A program made the translations under genes and the position numbers. Below, piece by piece: positions 1 through 10,607 of a DNA stretch of 64,000 nt. Origin of the DNA: Roridomyces roridus (taxonomy: Eukaryota; Basidiomycota; Agaricomycetes; Agaricales; Mycenaceae). The DNA is taken from the NCBI GenBank assembly GCA_029378245.1, contig JARKIF010000001.1, forward strand, positions 1,922,001-1,986,000, written 5' to 3'. Positions within the stretch are counted from its first letter, which is position 1; every line of letters begins with the position of its first letter. A model generated the notes under the pieces. The model had not been told where the DNA came from. It saw nothing but the letters and a program-made list of their open reading frames with translations, and ran no database searches.

Positions 1-370
1 TCGTCAAATCCTCTGATTCCTCATCTTTCTGGATGGATTGTCGCAGGAGAGTTGGCATCCGGCCACGCGATTTACGAGGAACGGTATCGCAGAGATCCAC
101 TCTTTCCAACACATTCAATCATCTCACCCAGTCGCAATCGATGTCAAGTTTGGATGATATTATTACTGTATCTTGGGACATAACACATTTGCGTCAGGTT
201 CAAAAAAAGCAGTATCAAGCATGGGAGAGTAAAAGCAGCAGTCTCGATGTCAAAAAGCATTCGTCAATTCATACAGTCCAGCATTGTCTAATAAAAATCA
301 GTCCGAGCAACTAAAATCCAACTGGCATACGCACTGAGCAGCAGAATAAAAGGAACAAGCGAGCAGTCTC
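1..370. other. No gene seen
   Basis: The first 370 bases contain no open frame that continues into a recognisable protein on either strand. The stretch lies downstream of the minus-strand zinc-cluster gene and is probably its 3' flank. The window edge could cut a neighbouring gene, but no family motif was seen. Confidence 0.4.
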
Positions 371-1834
371 CTAGAAACTAAACGGGGCTGGCGGGTGGTA
401 CATGCATTCCTGCGGATTGTCGGGATCCGGGACGTACTGTGATGCAAAGGGAGATGCGTATGTCCACATCTGCGGTGGCTCGTGCCCACCCAAATCGTAC
501 GTCGCAAGGTCGGGAATAGGTAACAATACGGGCGCAGCATGATCGGGGAGGGAGGACCGTGGTACGGCCCTGACGCTGGAGCGAGCAGCGCCCTGCGTGT
601 AATCGAAAGACGGAGGAGGGGCAGACATCTGATATTGGGGGAGCTGCGTGGTCAAGGACCATGGTACAGCATTGGCAGCGGAATGAACGGCGCCCTGCGT
701 GTAACCGAAAGACGGAGGAGGGCCAGACATCTGATATTGGGGGAGCTGCGCGTAATCGAAAGACGGAGGGCCAGACATCTGATACTTCTTTTTCTCGGGG
801 AGCTGCATGGCCTCTGGGACGTCGTCTAGGTCTCTCTTCCGCTTGAGAGTCTGCTTCCTAGTCGGGGCCGGCTCTTCGTTCTCGATTTCATCCTGCTGCT
901 GAATCTTTCTCGTTGGCGCTCTCTTTGGCTCAGGTTCATCATCCTCCGACTCGGCCTGTGCCCTTTCCTTTCCTGTCCTCTTCTTTACCCTCTGACCCTC
1001 TTTAGCCGCCTCGTTCTTCGAGCCTACATCAAACGAGAAATGGGAGGTGCTTTCGGAGGTTGGAGTGAGGACAAGAGAACGAAGGCCGGAGGAACGGGTG
1101 AGTGGCAAAGTATCCAGTGGACGTTGGCGTGCATTAGTTGTTTCCAACTGGGTCATCAACTTTTGAATCTCGGCTGCCTGTTCGCGAATCTGGCTCAAAA
1201 GGTGTACTTTTCTGTGAGGGAATGAGTTTATAACCGAGTCAAACGTGCTATGCAACACACGGAGGGGTCTGTGCACTCTGCTGTTTCTTGCGACCCGGGA
1301 TGACACAATCGTGGCCTCCATTGAAACATCGCTTGCAGGGATCGGTCTCGGTCTTGAACTCGCACCTAATCTTGGACTTCTTGCATCGCTGACAAGGAAT
1401 GTGACTGTACACGCGTCAAGAGCTATTCGCGGGGAAACAGATGGCAAAAACGGACGGTTTGGCACTAGCTCCTCCCTCCTCCATTTCCGTCTCACTTTCC
1501 TCGCCCTCGGACTCCACAGAGTCCGGGTGCTGGGCCATAATGGCGCGGGTCATGCCCTCTGGGTCAAGACTTGTCGTTGTGGTGTGCGATGCAACGGACG
1601 GAGGGGTCTTTCGTTTCTTGCGACCTGGGACGACACAATCGTGGTCACCATCTAAACATCGCTCGCAGGAATCGGCGTCAGTCTTGAACTCGCACTTTCT
1701 GTGCTTGTCCCTGCATCGCTCACAGCTGCACACGCGTCAAGAGCTATTCGCGGGGAAGAGACAGCAAAAACGGACCGCGTGCTACGAGCTCCTCCTTCCT
1801 CCATCTCCTCATCCTTGGGCTGGTGCTGGGCCAT
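371..1834 (-). CDS. Zn(II)2Cys6 regulator with two zinc clusters
   Basis: Predicted fungal transcription factor of about 437 residues in four exons (1776-1834, 1456-1725, 1261-1404, 371-1211) with introns of 49-51 nt. Two complete Cys6 clusters are visible, at residues 21-50 (CERCRDKHRKC, then CERCLDGDHDC) and 114-143 (CQRCKKSKIRC, then CKRCFNGGHDC), both spaced C-x2-C-x6-C-x8-C-x2-C-x6-C. The family binds DNA in the nucleus, usually through one cluster. A short helical segment (HLLSQIREQAAEIQKLMTQL) follows the second cluster and may dimerise. Next come a basic/acidic linker and a Pro/Tyr/Gln-rich tail with three copies of a YQMSxPPPSFxY-type motif. The start is the ATG of MAQHQPKDEE; the same MAQH context recurs before the second cluster because a 321-bp unit is tandemly repeated. 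No middle homology domain was seen, and the target genes are unknown. Confidence 0.8.
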
Positions 1835-1900
1835 AACGGCGTGGGTCAATAACGAAAGGGTCACGGAAGGGAGGATGCGGCGGCAGTCGTTGTGGTGGTT
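1240..1900 (-). repeat. 321-bp intron-containing tandem duplication
   Basis: Two adjacent copies each carry a MAQH...EMEEGG segment, an intron of 50-51 nt, a Zn2Cys6 cluster and a GRKK...TPP tail. A 26-base block beginning acgcgtcaagagctattcg occurs at 1411-1436 and again at 1732-1757, which fixes the period at 321 bp. The introns sit at the same place and phase in both copies. Weaker similarity appears to extend upstream of the first ATG (to about 1900), so the duplicated unit may originally have been longer. Confidence 0.8.
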
Positions 1901-2174
1901 TGGAACCAAACGCGTCGTGTCGATTTTCCCACGACCGCGTTCTTCATCATTTTGACGGTCAGACTGGGTCAGACTGCAAATCAGGCTGAGAGTTGCAGTG
2001 AAAGATGCTGGGCGCGTAAATCGTCGTAAATTCGTGTTATTTACTGACATGACTGTGCTCACGCCGGTCAACCTCCATGTAAAAAGACAAACTCTGCACA
2101 AGATAAAATCGCGCCCACATTCGCCGAACGTTGACAATTCACTCTCTTCATCTATGACCCCCTCGTCCAGCGTT

Positions 2175-2480
2175 TTATGCATCCTCGGGCTTCTGAGGAA
2201 AGAAGTCGTATGCGAATGTCTGGAAAGCCGAGGACGGGCTCTGCGGGGCAGCAGAACTCCGACAACGACCAGCAGGGAGGTGAGGACGAGAAAGTCTGCA
2301 AAATGGGTCAGGAAAGTGTTTCTTGGAAGAGAGCAAAAATAAGCATGCCTTCGCTGCGCGCGAGCCAGACAATGTGTGAAAAAGGTGCAAGGTGAGAGGG
2401 AGAGAGATGCTGACTTACGACCCCAGACCGGTGTCGCTGCGCAACAGCTGTTGGGTATCAACGTCTTCTTGGGCCACCAT
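2175..2480 (-). CDS. Possible small two-exon protein, unknown
   Basis: A weak gene model. An ATG near 2479 opens a short exon ending at a gtaagt donor near 2418 (MVAQEDVDTQQLLRSDTGLG). The most natural in-frame acceptor, a tttgcag near 2308, leads to an exon ending FQTFAYDFFPQKPEDA and a stop at 2175. The intron would be about 110 nt, twice the local norm, which counts against the model. No domain is recognised. An alternative frame carries a hydrophobic stretch (FLVLTSLLVVVGVLL), so the splice choice is uncertain. Confidence 0.25.
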
Positions 2481-3261
2481 GGTAAGATTCATGTTGATCT
2501 AAACGACATCATGAGATACAAGACGGCGGAAGGTAAAGACGCACCGTGAATAGGATCGTCGAGGTTAACCGCATCTCTTGTCTGCTAATAGGATGTTGCC
2601 GGAGATTCTTCAACTAGCGACCAGCGTTCTCGACGTGAGCAGCTTCGCCTTCGAGGAGAGTGTCTATGGTGCGTGGCATAGCACAGGTTGAGGTGCGGTA
2701 TCGTCGGAGGAGAGGAAAGAACCGTCCTAATAGATAAACGCAAAAAGAAAATCCGCCGCCAAAGCCAAAAGGACTTGTTCTCTGTGCAGGCGCTCCGAGT
2801 TGGATGTCAATGAGCCGGTACATTTCTTGTTCGAGAATTGCTGGAACAGCCGTGGAGGGTTGCCGATTGATCCGTGCTGAGTTACATCAAATGCCGTGCG
2901 GCTTTGTTGCTTCCGAACGGGGCGAGCAAGGTTTCGTCCACGTCTGGTCCCGTTCCATAGTGGCACAAGGAGGACATCTTGATAGATGATAAATGGAGTT
3001 TGTGGACGTATTCTGTCAAAGTTGTCCAGTTCTGGATGTTGCAGCACCCGGGAGTCGCTCTTATAGAGGAGCGCCTGAGGGAAGAAAGGAATGAAGTTGA
3101 TTCAGAATGAGGTAGAGCAAGAGAAAGAAATGTGCGGACTGTTTCTTTCAAACTCCGCTCGGCCCTGTTCTTGTTTTCGTTCCGCATTGATTTCGAGCGA
3201 GAATCCAGTGCTCACGCGACAATCGCGGTTGTGGATGACTTGCAAGTCAAAGTGTCTCGTT
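2481..3261. other. About 780 bases with no supported gene
   Basis: Short open frames occur on both strands, including a minus-strand frame of about 100 codons at 2882-3187. None shows a family motif or joins convincingly to another exon. The stretch lies between the 3' end of the alpha/beta hydrolase gene and the weak small gene, and may be untranslated or decayed sequence. Confidence 0.4.
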
Positions 3262-4039
3262 CTATGCCAACCACTTCTCTACGATGCCCACCAGCTCAAC
3301 ACCATCGGAGTCTCTCCAAAAATGCGTAGCTCCAGCCACTTCGACCACCTCCAATTTGCAGTCTCTTGAAAATGCGTCCTTCCATCTGCGATAAGTCTCC
3401 ACTGCAGTGAAATCGTCGCCATCTCCGTACACCACCAGTAGATTCCCTTTCGGATTCCCCAGCAGACCCCTTAGCGCCGCCTCATACTTTTTGTGATTGA
3501 ATAGGGTCAGCCAGCCTCGCACCGCTATTGGATACGACAGGAGTATGTGGGCCGTCTCAATCCCCTCGAGGATCGGTTGCAGGGAAGCGATCAGCGCGCC
3601 GTACGAGTAGCCCTGTGTCTCGTCAGCCAGGGCTGCCGCTGAGCGCCGCCGTTCTTCTCACCAGCACGACCACTTTCCGCACGTTGCCAACCTCTGAAAG
3701 CGCCCATTCGACCAGTGCTGCGAGGTCGTTGGCTTCACTCGAGCCCGTCAAGGACGCCCACCCTGTCGAACGGCCTACTCCCCGCGAGTTGTATCTGATT
3801 ACGTGGTATCCTTTGGCATGCAACGGCGTTGTTAACGAAAGCAGAACTCTAGACTTGATTCAGAGCAGGCCAGGCTTTTGCGGTAGTACACACGGATCTG
3901 AGTACCGCCCGCCTAAACGCGACCAAGGATGCAGAAGAATTGCAAGGGACTTGTGTTCCGCATTGCTCGCGGTGGTTGGTGGGGACGATAGCTTGATTTC
4001 GAGCGAGACGCCGGTGCTCAACGCGACAAGTGTGGTCAT
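3262..4039 (-). CDS. Alpha/beta hydrolase
   Basis: Serine hydrolase of the alpha/beta-fold superfamily, substrate unknown. Three exons can be joined. The first contains the strand before the oxyanion region (LAILLHPWSRLGG). The second begins after a gtgtgt...tctag intron and reads YHVIRYNSRGVGRSTGW. The third starts after a gtgaga...cag intron with GYSYGALIASL, the GxSxG nucleophile elbow. The likely acid is an Asp in VVYGDGDDFT and the base is the His in GATHFW near the C-terminus, so a full catalytic triad is visible. The start is the ATG of MTTLVALSTG at 4039, because an upstream in-frame extension would overlap the stop of the BAG gene at 4054. No signal peptide or membrane segment is apparent, suggesting an intracellular enzyme. 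Confidence 0.8.
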
Positions 4040-4053
4040 TGGTTTGTACGTAT

Positions 4054-5091
4054 TTACTCTACTTGAAACCATGCCTCTTCCTCCTCCGCTTCAATGATGT
4101 CCGCCTCGTCCTCGTCCGGCACAGCTACTGGTGCTTGTTCCGTGCTTTTCGAACCTTCGGCCGTCTCTGTCTGGGAGGATGAGGTCGTCTCCGACTTGGC
4201 TGTTTCCGGCGTCTCGACGTTCCCAATTTCCCGGGTCTCCTTCTCGGCCTCTGGCTGGATTTTCGCTCTTGGCTTCCCCTCCTGCAACTTCCACCTCCCC
4301 TCGACAATCTTATCGAGGCTCTCCAACTCCCTCTCCACTGCCAGCGCAACCTTTGCTCGTTGCCTTCGCACGACCGCGTCCCCACGGCTTTCGATTGCAT
4401 CCAGCTGCACCAGCAACCCATTCAGAGCGTGCGCGTAACCCCGAACTGGTGCATTACGTGGTGTGTGAGGTAGATCAGCAGGCGCCGGCGCAGTTTTCCC
4501 AGCGAAATCGAGCTCGAGTGGGAACACGAATTTCGAGGCCAACTGCTGAGCCCTACGCTCGACCTTCTTCACCGCTATCAGTGTGATCTCCCGCTTGCTG
4601 GACTGCGCCTCAGGAAGACGCGAGAGAATGCTTCGAATGGTGTCGTGCACCTCGACATTGTGCTCGGAGGTCAGACGATGCTTTAAGGCATCTCTTACGG
4701 CGAGAGCATGTGAATCCTGGTCCTGGGGACGTCTTGGCTCTACTCGCTGTTTTCGCTCTAGCGCAGCTGGTCTCTGATTCATTCTCTCGTTAATCACCGT
4801 CCTGGAACGTGTCTGAGGGAGCACACCCACCTGTGAGCTACTCCGCGCATGCAGAGCTAATACTGCAGCATGCAGAACGTGCCTGCCAAGTTCATTGGCT
4901 CGCTCTTCCCTTCGTTTCTGTTCGAGCCGCTCTTGCTCCAGAGCGTACGCCACTTGTGCTTCGAATTGCCGGATTCGCGTGCGTGCCTTTTCGGCGAGAT
5001 ATGAGCTGTATTCGATTTCCGCTTCTCGAACGCGGGAAAGTGCAGAGATGTAGCGGTCCCGAGGGCTTTGATTGTAGGCGAGAGTGAACAT
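4054..5091 (-). CDS. BAG-domain Hsp70 co-chaperone
   Basis: Single-exon protein of 345 residues. The central to C-terminal part has the pattern of a BAG domain: FVFPLELDFAGK, then helices RGYAHALNGLLVQLDAIESR and VRRQRAKVALAVERELESLD. BAG domains bind the Hsp70 ATPase lobe and promote nucleotide exchange. The N-terminal third is rich in charged residues and probably coiled-coil (RIRQFEAQVAYALEQERLEQ). The tail is acidic and disordered and ends EAEEEEAWFQVE. No ubiquitin-like domain was recognised, unlike animal BAG1. A TATA-like element lies 46 bases upstream of the ATG. The gene is in tandem with the alpha/beta hydrolase, with only 14 bases between them. Confidence 0.75.
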   Translation of the reverse strand: MFTLAYNQSPRDRYISALSRVREAEIEYSSYLAEKARTRIRQFEAQVAYALEQERLEQKRREERANELGRHVLHAAVLALHARSSSQVGVLPQTRSRTVINERMNQRPAALERKQRVEPRRPQDQDSHALAVRDALKHRLTSEHNVEVHDTIRSILSRLPEAQSSKREITLIAVKKVERRAQQLASKFVFPLELDFAGKTAPAPADLPHTPRNAPVRGYAHALNGLLVQLDAIESRGDAVVRRQRAKVALAVERELESLDKIVEGRWKLQEGKPRAKIQPEAEKETREIGNVETPETAKSETTSSSQTETAEGSKSTEQAPVAVPDEDEADIIEAEEEEAWFQVE

Positions 5092-5136
5092 TTGTGAATT
5101 TGTGTTTTACAACTACTGTACTGCAATACATGGTGC

Positions 5137-5144
5137 TTTTATAT
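5137..5144 (-). promoter_or_regulatory. TATA box of the BAG-domain gene
   Basis: The minus strand reads atataaaa about 46 bases upstream of the ATG at 5091, a usual distance for a fungal TATA element. This is sequence evidence only. Confidence 0.45.
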
Positions 5145-5537
5145 CAAGGCGGGGCCGCTGATTAAGACGTCGGGAGGGCGCTGACAGAGGCCGACGAGGC
5201 GCGTAGAGTGAACGAGAAAGTTCGCGAAGAGCACGTTGGTAAGCACTCCGGTCTCCTTGTGCCCAAATCGGTATATACGCCGAGTGCACTCGCATGGTCA
5301 AAAACCTTGTTGCTAGTGTACAGAAGACGTGCCCATCTATCCAGGCACCGTCATAATAATAACATAAGAGTATGAGAGAATGGATGAGTATGCGTCCAGG
5401 CCTAGTGATACAAGTAGTACAACAGCCAGCCAATATAAACATCCCGCGCAGCCCACGCACGCCGCGAGAGATACATACATACCTGATAAAATCTGGTAAT
5501 ACACTATATACAGATGCTGTAAGGAGCGGCGGAGGCG
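5145..5537. other. Intergenic region, no gene seen
   Basis: This stretch lies upstream of the BAG gene and downstream of the HMG-box gene, both on the minus strand. It is AT-richer than its neighbours (for example gtcataataataacataaga near 5350). No conserved open frame was found. It probably holds the promoter of the BAG gene and the 3' region of the HMG-box gene. Confidence 0.5.
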
Positions 5538-6998
5538 TCAGAGCGAATACTGCGCCGTAAATGAAGCCAGGTCAGCTTCGAGCTGCGCCAGTTGTGCTTG
5601 GTATGCTTGTTGGGGTTCATAAGAGGTGTTTTTAAAGTTGGGTTGACAGAATGTGGACGTCGGGTCGACGTAGGTCGGCATGGGATACGCGAAAGGGAAG
5701 GGGGGTGCAGGGTATTCGGCGGGGGGACACTCGCCGAAGGGGTTCGCACAGTCTCCGTATTGTAGCCAATGACTGGCGATGAAGGCGGAGACGTCCATGG
5801 GCTCTACTGGCGTGCATATGGCAGGCGAGGAGGGCTGGTTATCGTACGGCGGTAGCTCGAGTGGCGACATGGGTATTAGCAAGGGGTCGAAACCGAGAGA
5901 CGGCGCTGGCGACGAAACATTGGAGAAGGAGAAGGAGCTAAAGTCCTGTATCATAAATCAGCAAGGAGTCGAGCATGACTGGCGTGGTACTGACAAGTGT
6001 GTCAAGAGGCTCCTGCTTGGAGAAGGATGGCGGAGTGATGAACCCATCGCTGCAAGTGCTGTCCCCAGCCTCGCTGCGAAACGTGGATGCAGCGCGCTGT
6101 CGGTGCTTTGCTTGCTCCTGGGCAGCACGCGTTTCAGCGCCGACGCTGGAGGATCGACGTCTGCGCGAGCCGCTGGGGGAGCAGGCAGCAGCACTCGACA
6201 AGAAACTGCGAGAATCGTCGCTGCTGGGGACAGGTACAGAGGAGGAACGCCTGTATGCGCGGGCAGTGATCGGCGTCTCGAACCGTGTTACGATTTCGGG
6301 GACGTGGTGCTTGTCGAATTCTTGGATAGCACATTCGAGGTCGGTACCAGTCTTACCCTCTGCGAGCAGCTCCGCGATCTTCTCGCAGCGGACAGGATCC
6401 TGGTAGACCTCGCGCACCTTGCGCTTGGTCTTGGGGTTGGGAGCGTCGGCATCTTTTTTACTACGATGCTTGGGACGGAAGGCGTAGGAGGGGAAGTTGC
6501 GCTTGTGTTCTGCAACAGCGTCCATGGCCTTGAGTCGCCAGCTCTGTCGCTCCTCGTCGCTCAGATTTTTCCACGTGAGGCCAATGATCTTGGATAAAGT
6601 TGAATGGCTGGTCTCGACCTCGGTGGAAACGCGCTGGCTCTTGATGAAAGAAGACCGAAAGAGAATGAACGCGTTGGGCGGCCGGGGTATGTGATTATCA
6701 GACTTTTTGCGACCGTGAACTGCGCGACGAGTCGAACCGGTGGAGGGATCCTCTGCGGTGAAGATGAAGGACCCGGTGGAGGCAACATCGGGGGCATCGA
6801 CGAGGGGAGGGAGGTCGGCGAAGGTGCTTTCGGTCAGGTTTGGCGCGAAAGCAATGCCCGATGCGCCGGTAGGTTCGACAGGCAGCGTCCAAACCAGTCC
6901 TGCTCCTGTGAACGGTTAGAAATGTAGAAAATTGGCAGAAAAAATGGGGTACCGTCTGCCTGGCTCCTTCTGGAGTATCTTGTGCGTTCGGCAGGCAT
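5538..6998 (-). CDS. MAT-type HMG-box transcription factor
   Basis: Predicted nuclear DNA-binding regulator. The HMG box reads IPRPPNAFILFRSSFIKSQ, continues through STLSKIIGLTWKNLSDEE and ends AEHKRNFPSYAFRPKHRSKK, the sequence-specific MATA_HMG type. Basidiomycete relatives include pheromone-response regulators such as Prf1 and Mat2. The first exon is short (MPAERTRYSRRSQADG) and is joined by a gtaccc...cacag intron to AGLVWTLPVEPTGA. A second intron (gtcagt...acag, around 5955-6010) links a Ser/Arg-rich linker to a Pro-rich C-terminal region ending TAQYSL, which may be a transactivation tail. It is not next to homeodomain or pheromone-receptor genes here, so I call it MAT-type by domain and not as a mating locus. 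Confidence 0.85.
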
Positions 6999-7375
6999 GA
7001 GAGGGACAGGAGGGCGGCCTGAGGCTACGATGGACGGGCGGACGTTGTGGACGTAAAAGGAAGGGGTGCCACAAGCTCTGCTTATCTTGCAAGGCCTGTG
7101 AGCCTGTGACGAAAAAGGCAAGCTTGAACCAGGCCTCATTTCAGTTTTCTCCCACAACACTTCCGTGGAACCAAAAAATTGCCGAGGCATCTATGAGACA
7201 ATTCAGCAGTCCTTGCCGCGGACTTCTAGACTTGCGAGTCGCGTTGGCAGAGTCGGCCGACATCTAAAAGGCAGGGAATTTGCGGGAAAACTGTGTAGTG
7301 TGCCTTGCTTGAGAGTGTGCCGCTTTCAGCTCGGTCCGGCTGACCAATTGATGGCTTTGCTTCTTCTCAACACTC
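6999..7375. other. Divergent promoter region
   Basis: These 377 bases separate the divergent starts of the HMG-box gene (minus) and NPR3 (plus). Open frames on either strand are short and lack motifs. It should contain the promoters and 5' untranslated regions of both genes. No clear TATA box was picked out. Confidence 0.45.
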
Positions 7376-9726
7376 ATGTCCGAAACCTTGCTTGCAATCC
7401 TACTGGTTACGACTTCCGCTAAGGGCTCCACTCTCGTCTATCGGTGAATCCATACGCCTTCGGTCTTCCCTCGTCGCCCTGATAAATAAGATGGCCGCCG
7501 TCACCCGCGGCGTCTCCTCGCTTCAGTCGCGCAAAGCCCGACGTTGCCCTCAGCCGTTTCCATATTGACAACCCCTGGAGAGCGTCCCATCCGTCCGAGG
7601 GTCTGCCAGATTTCCCGGAAGCACATGATGCTGAGCATGAATGGAAGCGGCCCGCCCGTGAACGTTCGAGATCCTTTTCTTCCGCTGGTTCACCCTCTTC
7701 TTCTGGGAGGGATTCTCCCAAGGATATCGAATACGAGCATTTATTCGGCTATTCGTCAGAATTCCTGGCGAATCTTCTTTGCCCACAGCGCTCAATGTGT
7801 CATCAGAAATTTGAGTTGTTGGTAGATGACCTCGCTTTCATTGGCCACCCGGTCTCGGCCGAGGAGGACGGGGCGTGGCGTTTCAAACAAGAGAAACCTA
7901 AACCAGCTCACGGCAGAGGTGACAGAGGCCGAGAGGCTAGAGTCAGAAAGGATTCCCAGACGGATCGCGAGAGTTCCGCGAGTCCGCCTCGTCCTGCCTC
8001 GTCCGAAAAGCAGCCGGCAACTTGGTTGCAACGGTTTCATTTCGTCCTTGTTCTCGACCTTCCTGATCCTTCCTCCTCCGCCTCTGGGAATGTTACCAAG
8101 TATTTCGACATAATTTATGAGCAAATCGCATTCCCTGTGGCAGCGGTCTTGTTTCAAGGACAAGTATTGTCAAATTTCGTCGAACAAGAGTGCGATATAC
8201 TGGGCTCTCTCAAGGATTCTTGTTCAGCCAAAGGTGTGTCCGCTTTTGATTGCAAACTCACAAAATTCACGAAAATTCCCAGGAAATGAATTTTCCTCCT
8301 ACATGATTCAAGCTCTCGAGGCTTCATCCATCGCTCCTGCGATGAAAACCTTGTACGAGGCCATCAAATCCTCGTCGGTGGCATACATGACCCTCCACGA
8401 CCTGCCACTCGAGTTGCAGCTTCCGCCTTACCTGGACGTCCTACTTCACTCTGAAGAAGAACAGGAGGCAGATCTACTCGCTCCTTCGGACGACGACGAC
8501 TATCAGGTGTGGGGTCAAGAGATGAGTTTTGGGTATCGGTTACCCTCTCTCACTGCGTGGAAGAGCCTCATCCTGCTGGACGACGGGCCCGAGGACGTTG
8601 ATCCATACGCGAACTTGCGGACGTCTCTCATCGGCACTGGGGATCGCACACTCGTCGACGGATTGATCAAATTTTTGGAGACCGCAACAATGTCTCTCAG
8701 TCTCGCAGAGATGGCGAGTTTGTTAGACTGGGATCTTGAGACCCAAGTCTTTCCTACTGTACGGTGGTTGGTGCACCATCGACGGGCCAAAGTCGTGGAC
8801 ATGGTGCACTCCGGGCTCAAGACAGTCTTCACACTGCCCGCTCAATTCGACGCCCCATTGTCTGAACTGACGGCCGAGTTCAACAAGCAATTCGCTAGAT
8901 CAGGGGTCCCGCCTCTTCCTCGACTTTTGGTCGCCATATCGACTTCGAGCTCCAAGGAGAATGACACCCACTTTTTCGCTTCTGTGGTCAAGACCAAGGA
9001 GTTGCTGCCGCTCTATCGGGATGTGGTCCTATGGATGCTAAAACGGGACATGCTCATCACGTTACACCTCCGAATCCGCATCGTAGCGCCAGTTCATCTC
9101 AAAGAACGGGTCAGGCATGCGCGCAGCAAGAAGGGTAGCGGGCGGAAGCACAGTAAGCTGCGGAATCAGCTCGACCCAAGCGGGGAGGTGTTTCCGCAAG
9201 AGATCGCGTGGCTTTCCTTATCGCCCAAGAGCATGCGACGGCATGCGAGGCTGCCGTCTGTCGGCGGGTCGAGGAATAGTCGGCTGAGCGAGCTGATTCT
9301 CGATGAGAGCGGGGACAGCGATAGCAGACGCGAGGAGGAGAACGGCGAGTCTCAGGATGAATTGGAGAACGGCAGCGAAGATGAGAACGAGGCCTCGATG
9401 ATTAATGACCCTGGGAGGGCGACGCCTTTGCAGCGTCGTTGGTTGTCGGCCATGTCGGATGGGAAGGACCCAGTCATTGCGCGACGTTTTGAACAGTGAG
9501 TTTCGGTAGCTCTTTCATTCGCTGTTTTTGCTTATTTTTTTGGCAGAATTAATCAGTATTTTGACGGCAAGAAGACGGACGATGAGATCCTTTACCGTGC
9601 GGACATGAATAGAAGAGAGCTGCGCGAGGTCTTGTTGGAGTATAATGACTATGTGAGTGCTTGGTCGAAAGTTTTCCGGCTGGTCTGACCGTGCAATAGC
9701 TCCTGACGTTCTTGCATCCATCCTGA
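7376..9726 (+). CDS. NPR3: NPR3-like subunit of the GATOR1/SEACIT complex
   Basis: Homologue of nitrogen permease regulator 3, which with Npr2 and Iml1 forms the GAP complex that restrains TORC1 on the vacuole during amino-acid shortage. The N-terminus, MSETLLAILLVTTSAKGSTL, is the typical longin-like opening. An intron (gtgaat...aataag) follows VYR and restores frame to WPPSP. Later pieces include EYEHLFGYSSEFLANLLCP, FHFVLVLDL and YFDIIYEQIAFPVAAVLF, all matching the family order. A gtgtgt...cccag intron near 8232-8280 leads into the long exon with SSSVAYMTLHDLPLELQLPP. The C-terminus is split by two more introns and ends YNDYLLTFLHPS. An acidic Ser-rich insert lies near the C-terminus. The gene appears intact. 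Confidence 0.85.
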
Positions 9727-9927
9727 GTAACTAGTATATAGTCCATGTGCTATAGTAGAAAAAGTTACTCGCACTGGCGGCATTTGCTTGCTCGTACTCT
9801 CAAAGAGTCCTAGGCTTACGACCGGTTTACATAAGCCTGGACCCTTTCTTCCAACCGCCACGGTGAGTATCCCACTCCAAGGCATCTGAGTTCTCTCATG
9901 GGTTTCGAATACAGACAGACCGCAACA

Positions 9928-10365
9928 ATGAACTACGAACAGCTGCTCAACAAGGCCTGCAAGAGCACTCCATTTCCATTTCTCATTCATCCGCACGACT
10001 GTCCATCTGTTACCATCCCAGAAGTGCAGAGTTTTTGGGAGAACTCTCCACCTTTCCAAGAAGAGGAAGAGCCCATCCTGGCTCTCACCTCACTGCGAAC
10101 CATGTCCTGCCCAGGCGCGTTCCTGTTGGGAAACAACGGTCTTTGTTGGAATGACTTGTTCCACGCCGAGTCTAGCCACTCCAAGTGGCCCGATGTGGGA
10201 CTTTTGAGGCACTATCTGAGGGCGAGCAGGAACAAGGAGGATAGATTTCTGGTCGGGGTTGTCAGCACTGGCGCTGTTCACATTGACCTGTTGGATGAGG
10301 AGAGCGAGTGGGGTTGGTCAGCTCGAGAAATCCTTTGTCTCCCGCGCGACATCAAGGTCGGTTGA
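9928..10365 (+). CDS. Orphan paralogue A of a tandem pair
   Basis: Intronless protein of 145 residues with no recognised domain. It begins MNYEQLLNKACKSTPFPFLI and contains TSLRTMSCPGAFLLGNNGLC, WNDLF, SRNKEDRFLVGVV and a C-terminal LPRDIKVG. The same landmarks occur in the same order in the next gene, so both belong to one small family. The start is the internal ATG at 9928, since it aligns with the start of the paralogue; ten upstream in-frame codons are probably untranslated. No signal peptide or membrane segment was seen. Function is unknown. Confidence 0.65.
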   Translation: MNYEQLLNKACKSTPFPFLIHPHDCPSVTIPEVQSFWENSPPFQEEEEPILALTSLRTMSCPGAFLLGNNGLCWNDLFHAESSHSKWPDVGLLRHYLRASRNKEDRFLVGVVSTGAVHIDLLDEESEWGWSAREILCLPRDIKVG

Positions 10366-10607
10366 AGTAGTGTAGATTCTACATTGCAGGTTGAATGGCG
10401 ACAGGATCGTTGGCTGTGGGGTACCGATCAAGTTGCGGGGAATGGTGAACGCTACGTTTCAGCAGTTGTTCTTGGAGCTGAGTGGGGTTTCCCGAATGTG
10501 TAGGATCTGCAGCGTGAAACGGCGCAGATGAGTTGATTTGAAAATGGTTTCCACGCACTTGGAGTATTTATCTCGTTGGCGGTCATGCTGCCCACAACTC
10601 GTCCCTC

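Noticed and set aside
1652..2461. 269-codon minus-strand open frame upstream of the zinc-cluster gene
   Set aside because: It reads across the first exon and intron of the regulator in the wrong frame for the zinc cluster. Only its MAQH segment is coding, and the rest has no motif.
5779..6597. 272-codon plus-strand open frame
   Set aside because: It is antisense to the HMG-box gene, whose domain and splicing are clear, and has no domain of its own.
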